Assembly: GCA_021432635.1 (NCBI GenBank)
Contig: MU270015.1
Coordinates: 2,455,757-2,519,756, forward strand
DNA from: Thozetella sp. PMI_491
Taxonomy: Eukaryota; Ascomycota; Sordariomycetes; Chaetosphaeriales; Chaetosphaeriaceae
DNA: 64,000 nt
Direction: 5' to 3'
Shown: in pieces, positions 41,701 through 53,823 of the stretch
Position numbering within the stretch: the stretch's first letter is position 1
How the letters are laid out: every line of letters starts with the position of its first letter
Notes under the pieces: generated by a model
The model's database searches: none
What the model was told of the DNA's origin: nothing
Seen by the model: the letters and a program-made list of their open reading frames with translations, nothing else
Made by a program: the position numbers and the translations under genes

Positions 41701-43523
41701 GTGTTCGCATTGGCCACCTCGAGGTTCGCGCAAGGGCGATCGAGGTTCCACGACTCCCAGTAGCCAATGCGCTGATATGCCGCAGGTGCAACATCGTTGT
41801 TAACGATATCTTGACCGCAGTTGTTGACGCATCCGTTCTTTCCCAGCGGACTATACCCGGGGTTACCATTCGGAGATTTGTATACCGTGCAGACTTTTGT
41901 AGTGTTAGCGCACATGCCATCACAAGATATGTAGAGCATGGAAGGGGTTATGGCATACAATCTGAAGTGATACCGCAGTTGCCCCATATGTTGCAGCAGA
42001 CATTTAGAGGACAAGGATTGAGTTCTGAGATATTGGTACCGGCCGTCGGCCACGCGGTGCCAGGCATTACCGGTCCGCATACGGCGTTCGCGTAGGGAGC
42101 CGGGAGCGGTGGCGTGCCATCACTCAGGCAGATGTTGATACCAGCCTGAAGAGAAGGGCAGTCGATCCACGCCCAGGTTTTACCATCATTGAACTTCTCA
42201 ATATTTGCGGGGGTAAGGCCGTTGCTCAGTGCAATGGAGGAACACGTATCGCCGCCTTGGACGAAGTATGTGAAGCAAGTTCCGTTGTCGTACTGCTTGG
42301 GTGTTGGAATCGTACCAGCTGAGCAACACACTTTCTGGTTGGGCATAAGGGTCGAACAGAAGTTGTCGGCTGGATTATACTTCATAAAGTCTGCTCCTGA
42401 TATACCGCACTGTGAGATACAGCTGTCAATTATTGTCACAAGGCTCTAGGGGGTAGTTATGCTGGGTGCGGGGGGGCTCGCATACCTTGGTTGCCATCGA
42501 TCCGCACGAGTCTCCTCCTTGAACCGTCGCCGTTGTACAGTCACCTCGCCGGTGCAATTCATGCAGCACGCGGCGAGATACCATCGTGCCGTTTGTGATG
42601 GTCGTATTTCCTAGAATCCCAGAACCGTTCTCCCATACGCTCACGCCAGTTAGCTTGCTCTTCGAGCCGCCCAGGTCTGATGAGCAGTTCCCTTGGGCCC
42701 ACGAGGCCACGTCCTTCTGCACTGCTGCGAGACTCTTCGCACCCTCGGCATGAATTGAAACCCCCACAACTCCTTGGTTGTTGTCGCGTCCATTAATGCC
42801 CTGGCAAAGCTGCGCAGTCATCGCAGCCGACCCGCCGTTCTCCTTGATCTCGTGTATCAAACCATCAATGGCCGACGCAACAGTCGCCTTTCCGACAGAG
42901 TTGCTAAGATACAACCCCATGGCCGTCCCATTGGAGTAGCCAAATAGCATTGATCTACCGCAGAAAGCTGCGTCCTGCACGGCCTGCTCAGCGCCCTGCA
43001 GGATGGCCAGGAGGCTGTCGCCCGCGGAGGCTACGGTGTCACCGCTGCGCTGGAGCTCAAAATCAGCCTTGGTTTCATTGCCAAACTTTAGGCATTCCGA
43101 TGAGGGCTCATTGCGGCGGCGGAATTTCGTCGAGATAGTAGCCGGCGCTTTGGCTGGTTTGAAGAGCGCATTGACAGTCGTATTGGCGTTGTTTCCGAGC
43201 GTGCAGGCTTTCAGCATAACACCCGTCTTAGGATCATCAAGAGGGTTGAAGACGGCAAAATCAACCAGCATCGGCTGGTCACAGTGCTGTAGCCTTTCGA
43301 CCGAAGAATAGAGTTCCCATTCTCGGGGAGTCTTCTTTTCGGTGCAGGATCGTGGGCAGGGGTGTAGTTGTGTGTAGTATGTCTCCGGCACATCAACTGG
43401 GGTGTCCCCGCCGGTCGCGTGAATGAGACCTCCGTTCACATCTCTGGCAGCCTGGATCGGGAGAGCCAGACAGGCCAGAGCGATAGCGGAGATAGCTCTA
43501 CGGGTGTTTGGTAGACAGCGCAT
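38750..43523 (-). CDS. LysM/ChtBD1/GH18 subgroup C chitinase, killer-toxin alpha-subunit-like
   Basis: Eleven exons: 43523-42486, 42409-41959, 41893-41534, 41477-41359, 41293-41014, 40945-40910, 40845-40582, 40519-40061, 39990-39859, 39795-39531, 39449-38750. They sum to 1368 codons without a break. Order: signal peptide (ISAIALACLALPIQA), a Cys-containing N-terminal domain, LysM 1 (about 330-375), LysM 2 (about 392-445), ChtBD1 (about 457-500; NVCCNIWGNCG), and GH18 with DGVDFDWEYP near 646-655 and MTYDLHGQWD. A Cys-rich linker (CDKCSQQGDG, CTYCFDGDCC) follows, then a C-terminal domain with a strongly hydrophobic Gly/Ala-rich helix pair at about 1220-1265. This is the full architecture of fungal chitinases related to the Kluyveromyces zymocin alpha/beta subunit. 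It digests chitin and may open the wall of competing fungi. Confidence 0.93.
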
Positions 43524-45332
43524 TGTATCAGATGCTAGGAACACGGGCTAGACCAGGTGGCACGAAGTAGAAAGCCCGTGCACCACTGCCTGCTAGGCGG
43601 AAGCTTGTCAGGCGTGATGAGCGGCAAAGGAGTGGCTAAGAGTCAAACGACTATCAAAGATTGGGAGCGCATATGCGGTCAATGTACCAGAGCACAGTCA
43701 TCGCTTTTTGAACTCCTTGGCCTCAACTGCCAAGGTACCGCGGAGCTCCGTCGCTTGAGTTAGGCTAATGCCTTAACCGGGTCTTTGGATAGTTGCAAAA
43801 CATATCTCCTGTCAGACCTAGCAATACTGATCCTACAGGAGCCAAGAAGTGCGGCTCCAGGTACCCGGTCCTGGATGTGAGCAGGGGCGGGTTGCAGTCA
43901 ATCTCGCCAGGGCGGCGCGGTAAAAATAGCGCCGGCCCCGTTTAGCAATAGCACCGGCATAATCTGTACCTGCTACTACAATAGGCGGTGCCTAGGCCAT
44001 ACACAGAGATGATGGCACGTGAGCTTTTCCCAATCCTGCCTACATCCGATGCGACGCCGACTAGAATACTCCGTAAGAACGTCTAGATGTAACGAGGTGC
44101 TCAGAGTACTGCAGCCAAATCCTAGAAATTGCGACTCGAAGCTGGCTGCATGAGAAAGTAACGCCACTACCCATGCACTGTATAATGAAGAATGTCAGCG
44201 TTGCGGCGCTGCCCATGCACAATTCGCTTTGCCACAAGGATCGCTTTTGGGCATCTTCATCTGGGACTACCACCTTAACTAAGTTTGCGTCCTATGCGCT
44301 CCGCCAAGTCGCTGCCAAGTCGTTGCCAAGTCATCGCCAAGTCATCGCCAAGCCGCTACCATGCCGCTACCAAGTGCTAACTAAGTCACTGCCAAGCCTG
44401 GAGCCACACCCTATACTTGTTGCCAAGCACTGATATTTGACGACATCCCAAGCCTGAGCGTTAGTTTTAGCGACGGACGAACGGCAAAGGCGAGCGCAAT
44501 AGTCTCTTTTCCGGAACCCAAATAAAGTAGGTAGCAAATAGGCATCCGCTGTGTCTAGCCTCCTGGCAATTCGGCCCTATCGGGCCCCTGTCGACTAGGT
44601 CGCATCCAAAATGGAAGCTCAGGCGTATTTTTGTATCTCGGGGCAAGCCAGCTCACTGTCGCATTCTAGGGCGGATTTCCTCGGGCCGCTCGACAAAAGC
44701 CGTACCGAGCCCCCTTAATTGCATGGAGAGCGACCCCTTGTCGGGCTAGTTTTTGGACCCCAACGCGCCCCAGAGGGGCAAGGGATAAGCACTGGCAGCC
44801 AGATGGCCAATCGCAAGGGTTTTTTCAGCTGGTTCCCCTGCTTTGCAATATACCAGAACTACTGTTCCTGCAGGAATCTGATCGAATCTATCGATGCGCA
44901 ATGCGATGTCCTGCAAAAGTACTAGGTATTCTAGGTAACTTCCGCACGGGCGCAGCACAGGGGTCAGCCCGGCCTGTGATCCTTCAGGGAATGGAAGATG
45001 GCACACTCTCGTTTTCAAGGATGATTTGCTAGCGTCCTATTCTATCTCCCATCAGCCCGAGGGAATAGGCGGCGAGATATGTTGACAGTATCTCCCAACA
45101 ACTGTCACACTATCTAATAGTTGGCAAACCACCTCGGGAAAGGTCCCTACCTCAAGGTAAGGCAATCATTCGTTCTCCCGGCACGACGTGTCGGTGCTCG
45201 CTCCTTCATTTAAATAGCACTCGTTGGCGAATGCTTAGCAGTATGTGGGATCAAGAATAGCCGCAATAGTGTTCGACACTCTGACCAGAACACAGGATCC
45301 GACCTTGGGTAAACTATATACTGCATCTTGCC
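43524..45332. other. Divergent promoter between chitinase and secreted protein; 11-bp minisatellite
   Basis: About 1.8 kb with no recognised gene. It contains a minisatellite (44,304-44,400). A short inverted pair TGACAGT/ACTGTCA brackets about 11 bp near 45,080-45,105. Confidence 0.5.
44304..44400 (+). repeat. 11-bp minisatellite
   Basis: About nine units of CCAAGTCGCTG-like sequence in head-to-tail order: units one to four differ at one or two bases and later units drift. It lies in the divergent promoter of the chitinase and the secreted protein. Confidence 0.8.
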
Positions 45333-46405
45333 ATGAGATTCTCTTCTGTACTCGCCCTTTCTGGGCTTATAGGCTACGCTGCGGCGACTGGATCGAGAGG
45401 AGCTGCAGAGAGGCAAGTCATCATTTTCCTAAATCCATGCCAGGCGACATTCTTTTCGTAGCTCGTTGTAGCCGATAGTTCATTCCTCTTCATATCTTGT
45501 TTCTGCTCGCCGTATACGTCTTCAGGACTAACCCGAGATCATACAGAGCAGCATACTTCATTGCCTACGTCATGGAGGAGATCTTTGAGGACCCGAAGGA
45601 CTGGACCATTGCCCCAGGCTGCATTCCTGCAAACGGTGGCCGAGATGGTCTGCTTGGGCAAAAGAAACGCTGCACTTTGATCGAGCTGTGCGACTACCTA
45701 TGGATCGACCGGCAGGACGCATCCGGGAAGAATATGGGCGACACAAAACCGGTGTTGAAGAACGTCCGCATGACTGCTGCAATGAACAAGATCGAGGATT
45801 ACACTGCCACCAAGATCATGAACGGGCTCATGGCTGCCACGGAGATCACGGCTAAAGGCACCATCACACTCAATACAGTGCAGCATGGATACGTGGGCGG
45901 AACGGATCCATCTAAGCTGTCTGGAGGCAAGGAAACTGACTGGTACAAGGCGAACATGGGAATCGGGGATACCATGGCGAGGGCAAAGGCTGCTATCGTC
46001 AAGGCCGGGAAGCAGGACCTATTTAAGCTCTGGACCGACATGGCTCCAGATGCTGTTAACCTTGTCATCGATCTACGCCGCTCAGACGGTAATAAAATTG
46101 CGGCGAGCGCTAATGGGATTCCCAACTGGTCCGAAGGCAGGCCAGTCCAAACGAAACCGTACAAGCAGGTGAGCAGCTACAACTCGCCGCTCGCGCCTGA
46201 TGTGGACCGGGACGGCACCATAAAGTCGTGGCAGAAGCAAATCACGTCTGGAAAAAATACGTGGCCTGCACTTTCAAGCAGTGATGCCAAAAAGATGTAC
46301 GACAACGCTGTTGACTCGGCCAATTCGGCCGACGGCAACCACCACAAAATGGCCAACGAAGCTGCTTCGGTGATGAAAACGCGCAGCCTTGCAGTTTGCA
46401 AATAA
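45333..46405 (+). CDS. Secreted protein of unknown family, 319 residues
   Basis: Exons 45333-45412 and 45526-46405. The ATG opens a clean signal peptide (MRFSSVLALSGLIGYAAATG). Joining requires a GC-AG intron: the donor is AG|GCAAGT, the usual GC-donor consensus, and the acceptor is TTCAG; the frame becomes GAAERTNPRSYRAAYFIAYV. The mature protein has few cysteines, blocks CIPANGGRDGLLGQKKRC and LCDYLWIDRQDASGKN, an Ala/Lys-rich middle and DAVNLVIDLRRSDGNKI. I recognise no family and no catalytic motif. It is transcribed away from the killer-toxin-like chitinase and lies head-on to a DUF1996 gene. Candidate roles are an effector or antifungal payload, but that is inference from position only. 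Confidence 0.75.
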
Positions 46406-46794
46406 CTTCCTCAACGAATACATGGAAACTTTTCTCGCGATCTAGTTTGTTTTGTATCGTCTATTGATCTTCATGTACCTATTCCTGCCCAAATATAGTT
46501 TAAAGAACTATCATTATAACATTTTTTTCTCAAATTTATAGTCTATAATACAAGGTCTTGAAACGGTGGTGGCGAAGTCCACCGCGACAAATACCATTCA
46601 CGCTTGTAACTAGTTTCCACGAGCCAGATTGCAATCAGGTGATTAATATGAAATTTAGTTTATTTGTGTAATCCTGCGGGCTAACTATCAAAAGAACAAC
46701 ACCCGAGTAGGGGAAAGCTAGTATATTGAAAGGAATGATATCGTAGCTTCCTCGTGGAAGAAGGCTGCACGGGCTCCATTCTGTTGTTTTATCC
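46406..46794. other. Spacer between convergent secreted-protein genes
   Basis: 389 bp, AT-rich, holding the 3' ends of both genes. No coding signal is seen. Confidence 0.6.
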
Positions 46795-47964
46795 CTACAC
46801 GGGTACCTCCATACCGGGGATCTGGCTGACCCCTGAATACTGTCAGCAGCTGAATAGCTCTGGGGCTGGAGGAACTTACATCCATCGATGTTCTCGTTGA
46901 CGACATCCTTGACGGTGCACTTGTTGGCGACAGCCATGGTCTGCTTGCTGATCGCACCGCATCCGTCGTAGAAGCACTCGGACTTGGCCATCGCACGCTC
47001 GAGAGCGTCACCCTTCCAGCCGAACAGATAGTCGGCGTGCGTTCCGTACCCGCTAGTGCCGTGGAAGCTCCAGACAAACGGGTTCTGGCCCGAGGTGAAC
47101 ATGCTGTTGAACTTTGTAGTGTCCCACACTGTCTCGTAGACAACCTGTGGTACACGGACCGGGTGTGAGGAGGGACACGCCGGGGCGTTGGTGAAGCCGT
47201 CCAGGTTAATAGTGTCGTACATGTGGGACTGGTGATCGGGACTGTCGAGGTTCTTGCCGTCCCAGCATCTAACTACAGCATTAGCATACCGTGAGATTTT
47301 CTTCTTGGGCCGATAACCGAAACCACTAACGCTGGGAAGTGGTGTGTGACAAAGATGCCTGCCGGGCAGGGCTTGGTAGGGAAGTCCCTCATCTCCGGAC
47401 CGCGGTTCAGCAGCGTCTGCAGGCAGTTGTAACTAAGCCCGATGTGCTTCTTTCCCTCCGCAGCAGTGCTTCCGGGGTTGCCAACAGTCATGCGGAATCC
47501 CTGAATCACGTCAGAGAAGAAAGTCATGGAGCAACAGTGACACGACATGGACTCACCGGCTTAAATGTGGTGATCGGCTGCTGTTTCAGGTTATCCCTCG
47601 AAAGGTCGTACTGGGTGTAGTACACCGTTATGCCGCCCGTGGTACCGGAAGCCAGTGCCGCATTGTTGATAACAGGAACACGGTGATAAGAGCCGTTGGT
47701 CGGGTGCTTGAAGTACATGACGGCGGTCCAGTAGTTGGAGAAATCTTCCGACATCTGGCAGGTGGTACAGCTGCCCCGCGCACCAACATCACCAGTCATG
47801 GTAGCATTAAACTGATTTCCGCCGACGACATGGTGAAGATGCGACGAAGGGAATACGCCGGGCTGCACGACGGGGTCCAGACGCTGGATGGTCAGACTCG
47901 AGCATCCGAAGCGAAGGCCGGCCTGCGAGAGACCGGCCTGGAGGACGAGCAAGTACCACTTCAT
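46795..47964 (-). CDS. DUF1996 secreted protein
   Basis: Exons 47964-47557, 47500-47331, 47268-46880 and 46832-46795 give 334 residues. Signal peptide MKWYLLVLQAGLSQAGLRFG. DUF1996 hallmarks: QRLDPVVQPGVFPSSHLHHV followed by VGGNQFN, then SCTTCQMSEDFSNYWTAVMY, FPTKPCPAGIFVTHHFPACW, SHPVRVPQVVYE and HADYLFGW. The last short exon restores ENIDGWVSQIPGMEVPV, the usual end of the family; without it the protein would run on into unrelated sequence. The domain's His-rich set suggests metal or carbohydrate chemistry, and members are often found in secretomes of plant- or wood-degrading fungi, but no activity is established that I can state. The shortest intron is 47 bp. Confidence 0.9.
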
Positions 47965-49815
47965 TTTGATATTAGTTCTGTGCTGGGAAGCCAAGAAATT
48001 CAAAGTAAGCCAAGGCAGCGAGAGAAAGCCAAGAAACTCTAACCAGGTGCCAGAATTCGGGGCTTGCTCGACATTTTAAGATCGTGTGTAAGTGCAGCGG
48101 CTGTGCCCCACTTTTTCACGAGGCACTTAAAGTGTTGGATGAATTCGCCTCATTTAAGCATATTGTCGTGTGACTCTGTTTCGCGGGGAACGGCACTTAA
48201 CTCGGGCCGGATTTAATGAGACCATTCACTTACGGACCAGAGCTAACCGCCACTTGATATATTTCAGCCATGGCCATTGGCCAAGAACAACATCGCACGT
48301 CACCCACCCGAGGAGACGCCTGGAAGGCATATAGCTGGTGGCTTCCAAGATTCGATGCGAGATGACAAGGGTCTAAAACTGTCGACTTTTCCTGGCAGTT
48401 AGAGTCGGCAAAGATGTGGCGAACGCCCAACTCGGGTTATAATTATCCTGCATCGACTGCTGCACCTCGGCATAGAATTCGCCATCTAATAGACAACCCG
48501 CCGTCATGTTCACGCTAGTCCGGCAACTAGGCCTCCCTTCCCCCTAGACCCCGCCAATCCGAGGAACAGTGATAGCTCCTAATGACTAGATCTTTATTCT
48601 TCACATCCCTTGGTCGTGTTCAAAGTCTACTTCAGCCCGTTCTATCTTGCCAAGTATAGCCGGCTCTCTATTTCCGACCCCGACGTTAAACCACATCTGC
48701 AGCCTCTCTCGTGGTCCAGTGGGGGATCATCTACATCCAAGAACCCGGAATAGATCAAAGAATTATAGTAGCTATTTATCCGGCTGTGCTAGTCAATATG
48801 GGAAGTAGTTTGTGTCACAGAAGCCCCAAGAGAAGGGCTGAATATATATTCGGCCCGGCGGCGATAATCTGCTCACAGAATACGATACCCAGTATCTCGA
48901 TTCGTCTTCTCACACTGTTTCTAGGAGAAAATATGGAGAAATCAGGCGGCATGAAAAGGATGGCACCACCCTAGAACGTACTCAGAAGCAGGTACGAAGA
49001 ACTGGTTACCGGCACACAAGCAGTTGAGAACTGAAGTTGTGACCAAGTTTATGATATATGGCCGAACACAACTGCTATGGATATCTTCCTCACTTAGCGA
49101 CAAGCGCGATGTGGACGGTGAGTGTTTTAGCCTCCGATCAGGGAACTGCTACCTTCGGTGTGTCGTACTACAGCAGGGATGAGCTCATATCCGGAAATGT
49201 GGAGGTCTGGAGCAGGCTACAGGCAGATGCGGACATGTATATGAGCTAGTTTCTCTTGCTATTTCTAAATTTATGTAACTCGTACATACTAGTCAGAGAT
49301 GCCGTTGCTGAGCCATATATTTCTGTCTCATCTATTGGACGAAGCAGCGTCGCACGTCACCTCCTTCCGGAGACGCCAGTGCTGCGTAGAGTACACTGTA
49401 TTTCCCCCACATACCCGCGGTCAAAGAGTCGAATATTCTCACATCTGTCAGCCGGCTTCTCTCCCAGAGTGGCATGACTTTAGTGGCTGTTAACGAAAAT
49501 GGATGTCATCACTACCGCCAACACCACCATTACCATCCACGTTATACTGCTACCAGTGCCGACCAACCAACAGCTACTACGTTCTACGTAAGTTAAACGA
49601 AAAGCCATAACTTGCGGCCAGGGAATTTTGTCACCAATTGTTTAGTAAAGCTGGAGGCAGCTCCATTTGGTATTGCAGACACATCGCGCGCATGGTCACT
49701 CTGCCCTACTCGACTAGTTTCTTGTCACAGTCCATCGTAACTTGCGCTTAACGAAAGTTCCAACCTCTTTCTCTTTTTTTCCCTTTCTAACTTCCTAATA
49801 TGTTACCGATACTGC
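47965..49815. other. Intergenic, no gene recognised
   Basis: About 1.85 kb. A weak similarity between 48,294-48,331 and 49,351-49,390 (both containing TCGCACGTCACC and GAGACGCC) is too short to interpret. No coding model can be supported. Confidence 0.5.
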
Positions 49816-50940
49816 TCATAGCCACTCCTTGTTGCCATTTTGCGATAGAAATTCCCCGCCGTTGCCCTTCTCGATGCTAACATTTTCAATCACCACCCTC
49901 ATCTTCTCAACGGACACCTCAGGTGTGACGGGACCCTCAAAATGAGGAGCATAGGCCTTGAATTTGGCCGACATCCCGCCGATTTTCTCAAGCTGTTCCG
50001 GAGTAGCTGTGAATAGGGAAAAAGAAAGAACAAGTCAGCAAGGATATTTCCGCGCAAATGCGTGAGAAAGGGCAAGGAATCAGGTAGAGCCCATCGACAT
50101 ACCGTCGTTCCATTGGCCAACGTCTACAGATCCCGGGGCGAGCGACATGAAGAGGATACCATTCTTTTTGTACTGGGCGTGGTACTTGGATACAACCATG
50201 TTCAGTGCGGCCTTGCTGGAGGCGTAGAGAGAACCTTGCTCAATCTCAAACGTGTTTGTGAGCCCAGGGTCCGCGAAGCCGCTGCTAAGGGCTATGACCT
50301 TCTTGGCCTCGCCCTTGAGGATGAGGGGCACGAATAGGTTAAATAGGTGGACATTTGCAATGACATTGACCTCGAAACAGTCCCTCAGAGTCTTGGTGAC
50401 CTCGTCAGGTTTATCGCCTCTGGTGGATTTATGCCCATGTCAGCCCATTCGCCTATTTCCTTGGAGAGTACAAGAATAACTCACAGGTCTCCGATTGGGT
50501 CATACGCGTCAAACGGCGTCACGAGTCCGGCGTTTGCGATGAGATAGTCAAGCCGCCCCCCAGTGATACTAGTAGCCTCGGCAGCCGCGTTCTAGTCTTC
50601 CACCTTCAGCATCATGACTAACAGTATTCGATCGGCCTGACGCTGCATGGCGTCTCACCTTTAGAGCATTATAGTCGATCAGGTCCGCCTCCAAGATGTG
50701 GATATTAGACCGTCCTCGTAGGTCCGAGTCCTCGGAAATTTTCTTGTCCGTCTCAGCTTTGTTGCGGACGATTCCGATGACGGTGTTGTTCGGGCCACTG
50801 GAGTACTGGCGAAGGAATTCGTACTGCTCGCGTGGAACAGCCTATAATTAGATTGCACCCAAAATGGATCAGATGTCTTCGAACAATATCGGACTCACCC
50901 CGATTCCCCTCGAGACGCCGGTGATGACGTAGGAAGGCAT
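49816..50940 (-). CDS. Short-chain dehydrogenase/reductase (norsolorinic-acid-ketoreductase-like)
   Basis: Exons 50940-50899, 50823-50659, 50591-50485, 50419-50103 and 50006-49816 give 273 residues. The nucleotide-binding motif TGVSRGIG is at residues 7-14, completed by YEFLRQYSSGPNNTVIGIVR. NAG is replaced by the equivalent YLIANAG. The active site has SSG and YASSKAALNMVV (Tyr-x3-Lys) and SLAPGSVDVGQW. The C-terminus ends GEFLSQNGNKEWL. The family includes small NADPH-dependent ketoreductases of secondary metabolism. It is divergent from a regulator and close to a second SDR; together they may form a small pathway block. Five exons in a protein this short is usual for the group. Confidence 0.9.
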
Positions 50941-51661
50941 GCCGTGATCTAAGGAGCCTATGCAGGTATCTGTTGACTTTTCTAGAGGTTAAGAGTTTGT
51001 GTTTGGGGGCTGCTGTTGGACTTCTGTAGAGAGACTCAAGACAGGGACATCGAGTGAGATGGATACCTATATATATATATATATTTACAACTGTTCTCCC
51101 TCTATTTTGAACGCTCGCGGGTGGTCGGATTAGGCAATCGGTCCCTGGTCGCCGGCCCCACCACAAATTAGTAAACCTTGGCTTACCACATAGTTGCCCA
51201 GATTTCCATCTCGCTCGCTACTTGCCGGAGGCTAACGGAAACCATATCGAGTCGCCACGATGTCGAAAGTGGGCCAGAATCTACCTCGTTGAGAGAGGGG
51301 GATGGCAGTGCCTCGCCGGCTTGACGATGGAGTGTTTGGGTATCAGGTTAAGCTGAATGTAGATAGGCGCCTAGGGAAGCGGGGCCTGTCGACCCTGGTC
51401 GCCATGCTGAATCCAGCTAGCGGCATGCAGTGTAACCTAAGATTTGCGAACGAGGCAAGTACTGCACGGGCCCTAGCGACGAGCTTTGTCCTTGTCCTAC
51501 AGAGGGATTCCCGTTCCCGTCCCGGATTTCTAAGCAGTTCGATTCTAGTCCAGCGACACCTAGCCACCTTCGTTCTCAAGCAAAAGGCCTGGCCAGCTGA
51601 TGATTGTCCCGAAGACTCTGCGAGAGTTGGATTCGGATTCTACAGGCGAGGAAGCCCCAAA
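50941..51661. other. Divergent promoter region with TA microsatellite
   Basis: About 720 bp between the SDR and the regulator. A (TA)n run lies at about 51,067-51,083. I looked here for a missing zinc-cluster exon of the downstream regulator and found no C-x2-C-x6-C pattern. Confidence 0.5.
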
Positions 51662-53452
51662 ATGCCGTCCCCTACACCAGCTGATTCGAGCTATGAGAGT
51701 GGAGGTGGACGGGGCGAATCTAGTGGTAAGCCACCACCGAGAACACGATTCCAAGAAGAAGTCTAACCCCCGTTTGTCTCGCAGGGGTAGTTTGTCATGC
51801 CCTGCGAGGGCTGCAGAAGGCTGACAATGGGCTTCAACTATCCTGGCCTCATGCAGATGACCGCAGGCGGGCCGTTGTGGGCAAGTCGCTGCCCCGCAAA
51901 GACGCCCATGTCGACCGCAGTCGTATCGTGCATGTATCGCATCAGGACATGGAGATGCATTATCGGTTGCGCAATCCATCGCTAGATAGTAAGTCTCTCT
52001 GATCAAGCATGCACCACCCCTTTCGAAATAGCACACGGCCGCTGACGCGTACCAGGAGGCAACCCGCCGGAAGTGGACATACTGATGCCGCTAAATCCGC
52101 GGAAATTGGAACTTGGGCCGCAGGAGCTCTTCCAATACTGTGAGTGCGTACCAAAGTCTCCAAGGCCCGGTGTACAAGCTCCATAGGGAGGCTCCCATTG
52201 ACTGACGAGGTACGCGCCAGTCCAGCAGAATGCCTCGAAAAGTCTTGCCGTATTCGGGCATGATTCCATGGAGCTCGGCAACGCGCTTGTCCGTATTGCT
52301 CTGGCCGACAATACCGAGTCAGCCAAGGCAATGATTCAGTCCATGCTTGCTTTATCCTCGCTCCATGGCCATGGGCTCAGCAACCAGGCCGCCGAACTCA
52401 AAATCTCCGCCCTCAACAAGCTGGGGGCTGCGTCAAGTAGCAGCCTCAGCAAAGCCGAAGCCATGCAGCATGTGGCCACGAACATGCTTCTATGTTCCTA
52501 TGAGGTTATTGATACCCGTTCTCCGTAGCCTTTTAATCACGCTGCATGCAACAGAACTGACTGAACACACTAGATCCACCTATCATCCTGCACCTCGGGC
52601 GAATGGACATGCTATGTTCGCAGTGCTATGGCTATCATTCGAGTCGCGGGGCTCGATGGGTATCATCAGAGCAGGGATATGGCCATGCTACAGGACTGGG
52701 TGTACTACCACGACGTACTTGCGCGCTTTAGTCTGCGACATTGGTGGAGGTCAGGACTTCCTTCTAGTCTGAATCATTCAGTCCTAACGCCACCTCCGCC
52801 AACCATTCGTGCCGAGGCAAGTACACAGATCCAAGGGATATGAGAGATATCTGGCGTATCGTTAACTGGAGACCTGCCACAGCCTTCACATACGGCGCTA
52901 CCTGCTATCGGTCTCATTGAACTACTATCCGAAGTCTGCGATGCTTGTCCCGTCGGTCTCCCGGCCATGACGCCTACTGGATCTGGCAGTGATCACAAGA
53001 ATTTCTTGTCAATACTGGACTGGAAGATTAGAACCATGAAAATCCAGGTTTCACCGGAGAACGACGTAGATGAACCGCTGATGATGGAACTATACCGACT
53101 AGCTTTGCTCGTCTACCTCAGCCGGGCGTCCAAGGATTTGCTCAAGCAGCGATTTAGGACGCAGCAGTATATCGAAAAGGCCTTCTCTATATTCCCTCAG
53201 CTAGGATCCTGCAACCGGCAGTTCCCAGTCTTCATACTAGGGTCCGAAGCCCGTACTGACGATCAACGGGCGGTGGTGCTTGATCTTATGACTAGGGCTG
53301 AGAAGAGGGATTCCTCCCGCTTGTTCCACCACTCAAGGATACTACTACAGGCCATATGGGCTCAGAATGATCTTTCCGACGGAGAACTCGACTACTGCAC
53401 CGGGATGAGCCATGTTATTAGTTTATGTGTGATTGCACCTTCCTTTGCGTAG
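51662..53452 (+). CDS. Fungal_trans_2-type regulator lacking a Zn2Cys6 domain
   Basis: Exons 51662-51725, 51785-51988, 52056-52139, 52221-52504, 52574-52816 and 52883-53452 give 482 residues in one open frame. From VVCHALRGLQKADNGLQLSW and DDRRRAVVG onward it parallels the intact regulator at 57,913-59,908, with matching exon borders (LFQY|F and SYE|I against LFSY|F and RGE|I). Shared core: SMLALSSLHGHG, HVATNMLLC, YYHDVLARFSLRHW, QAIWAQNDLSDGELDYC. Only the position equivalent to the last zinc-cluster Cys remains; the other five are absent. The fifth intron uses a GC donor (GAG|GCAAGT). The start codon is the least certain part. It may be a cofactor, a dominant-negative partner or a gene losing function. 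Two SDR genes flank it. Confidence 0.7.
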
Positions 53453-53823
53453 CCGGGGAACCGTTTGTTAGACCTAGACAGATTTATTAGGGATATACCA
53501 TGAGCGTCAAATAGAATTTGAGTAAACGTGTTCCCATCCTGCTTTCCTAAGTGCCTTAGGGAGCCATTCTGGTCGCTCGTCTCGCTGGCAATCATTGGGG
53601 GTGGGGGTTTCTTGGACATGACGCTGGCACATGACATATAAGCCGAACTACTGCAAGTACAGGGTCCCATCAAAAAAACGGCAAGTCGAGAGTGGGGCCC
53701 AAACGGCTACCTCGTTCATATAAGGTATCGCATGTAGAACGCAGATTTCGGCCCTGTTTTTGCGGTTTCGATTCTCTTGATATCCTCTTGTCTTTTCCTC
53801 TGTCCGCGTTATTTCTGATCGCC

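Noticed and set aside
45080-45105. TGACAGT/ACTGTCA inverted pair as a regulatory palindrome
   Set aside because: A 7-bp arm with an 11-bp loop is expected by chance in a window this long.
52140-52220. Apparent frameshift in the regulator at 51,662-53,452
   Set aside because: Using the acceptor at CGCGCCAG|TC instead of the earlier AG restores the frame and matches the paralogue's exon border.
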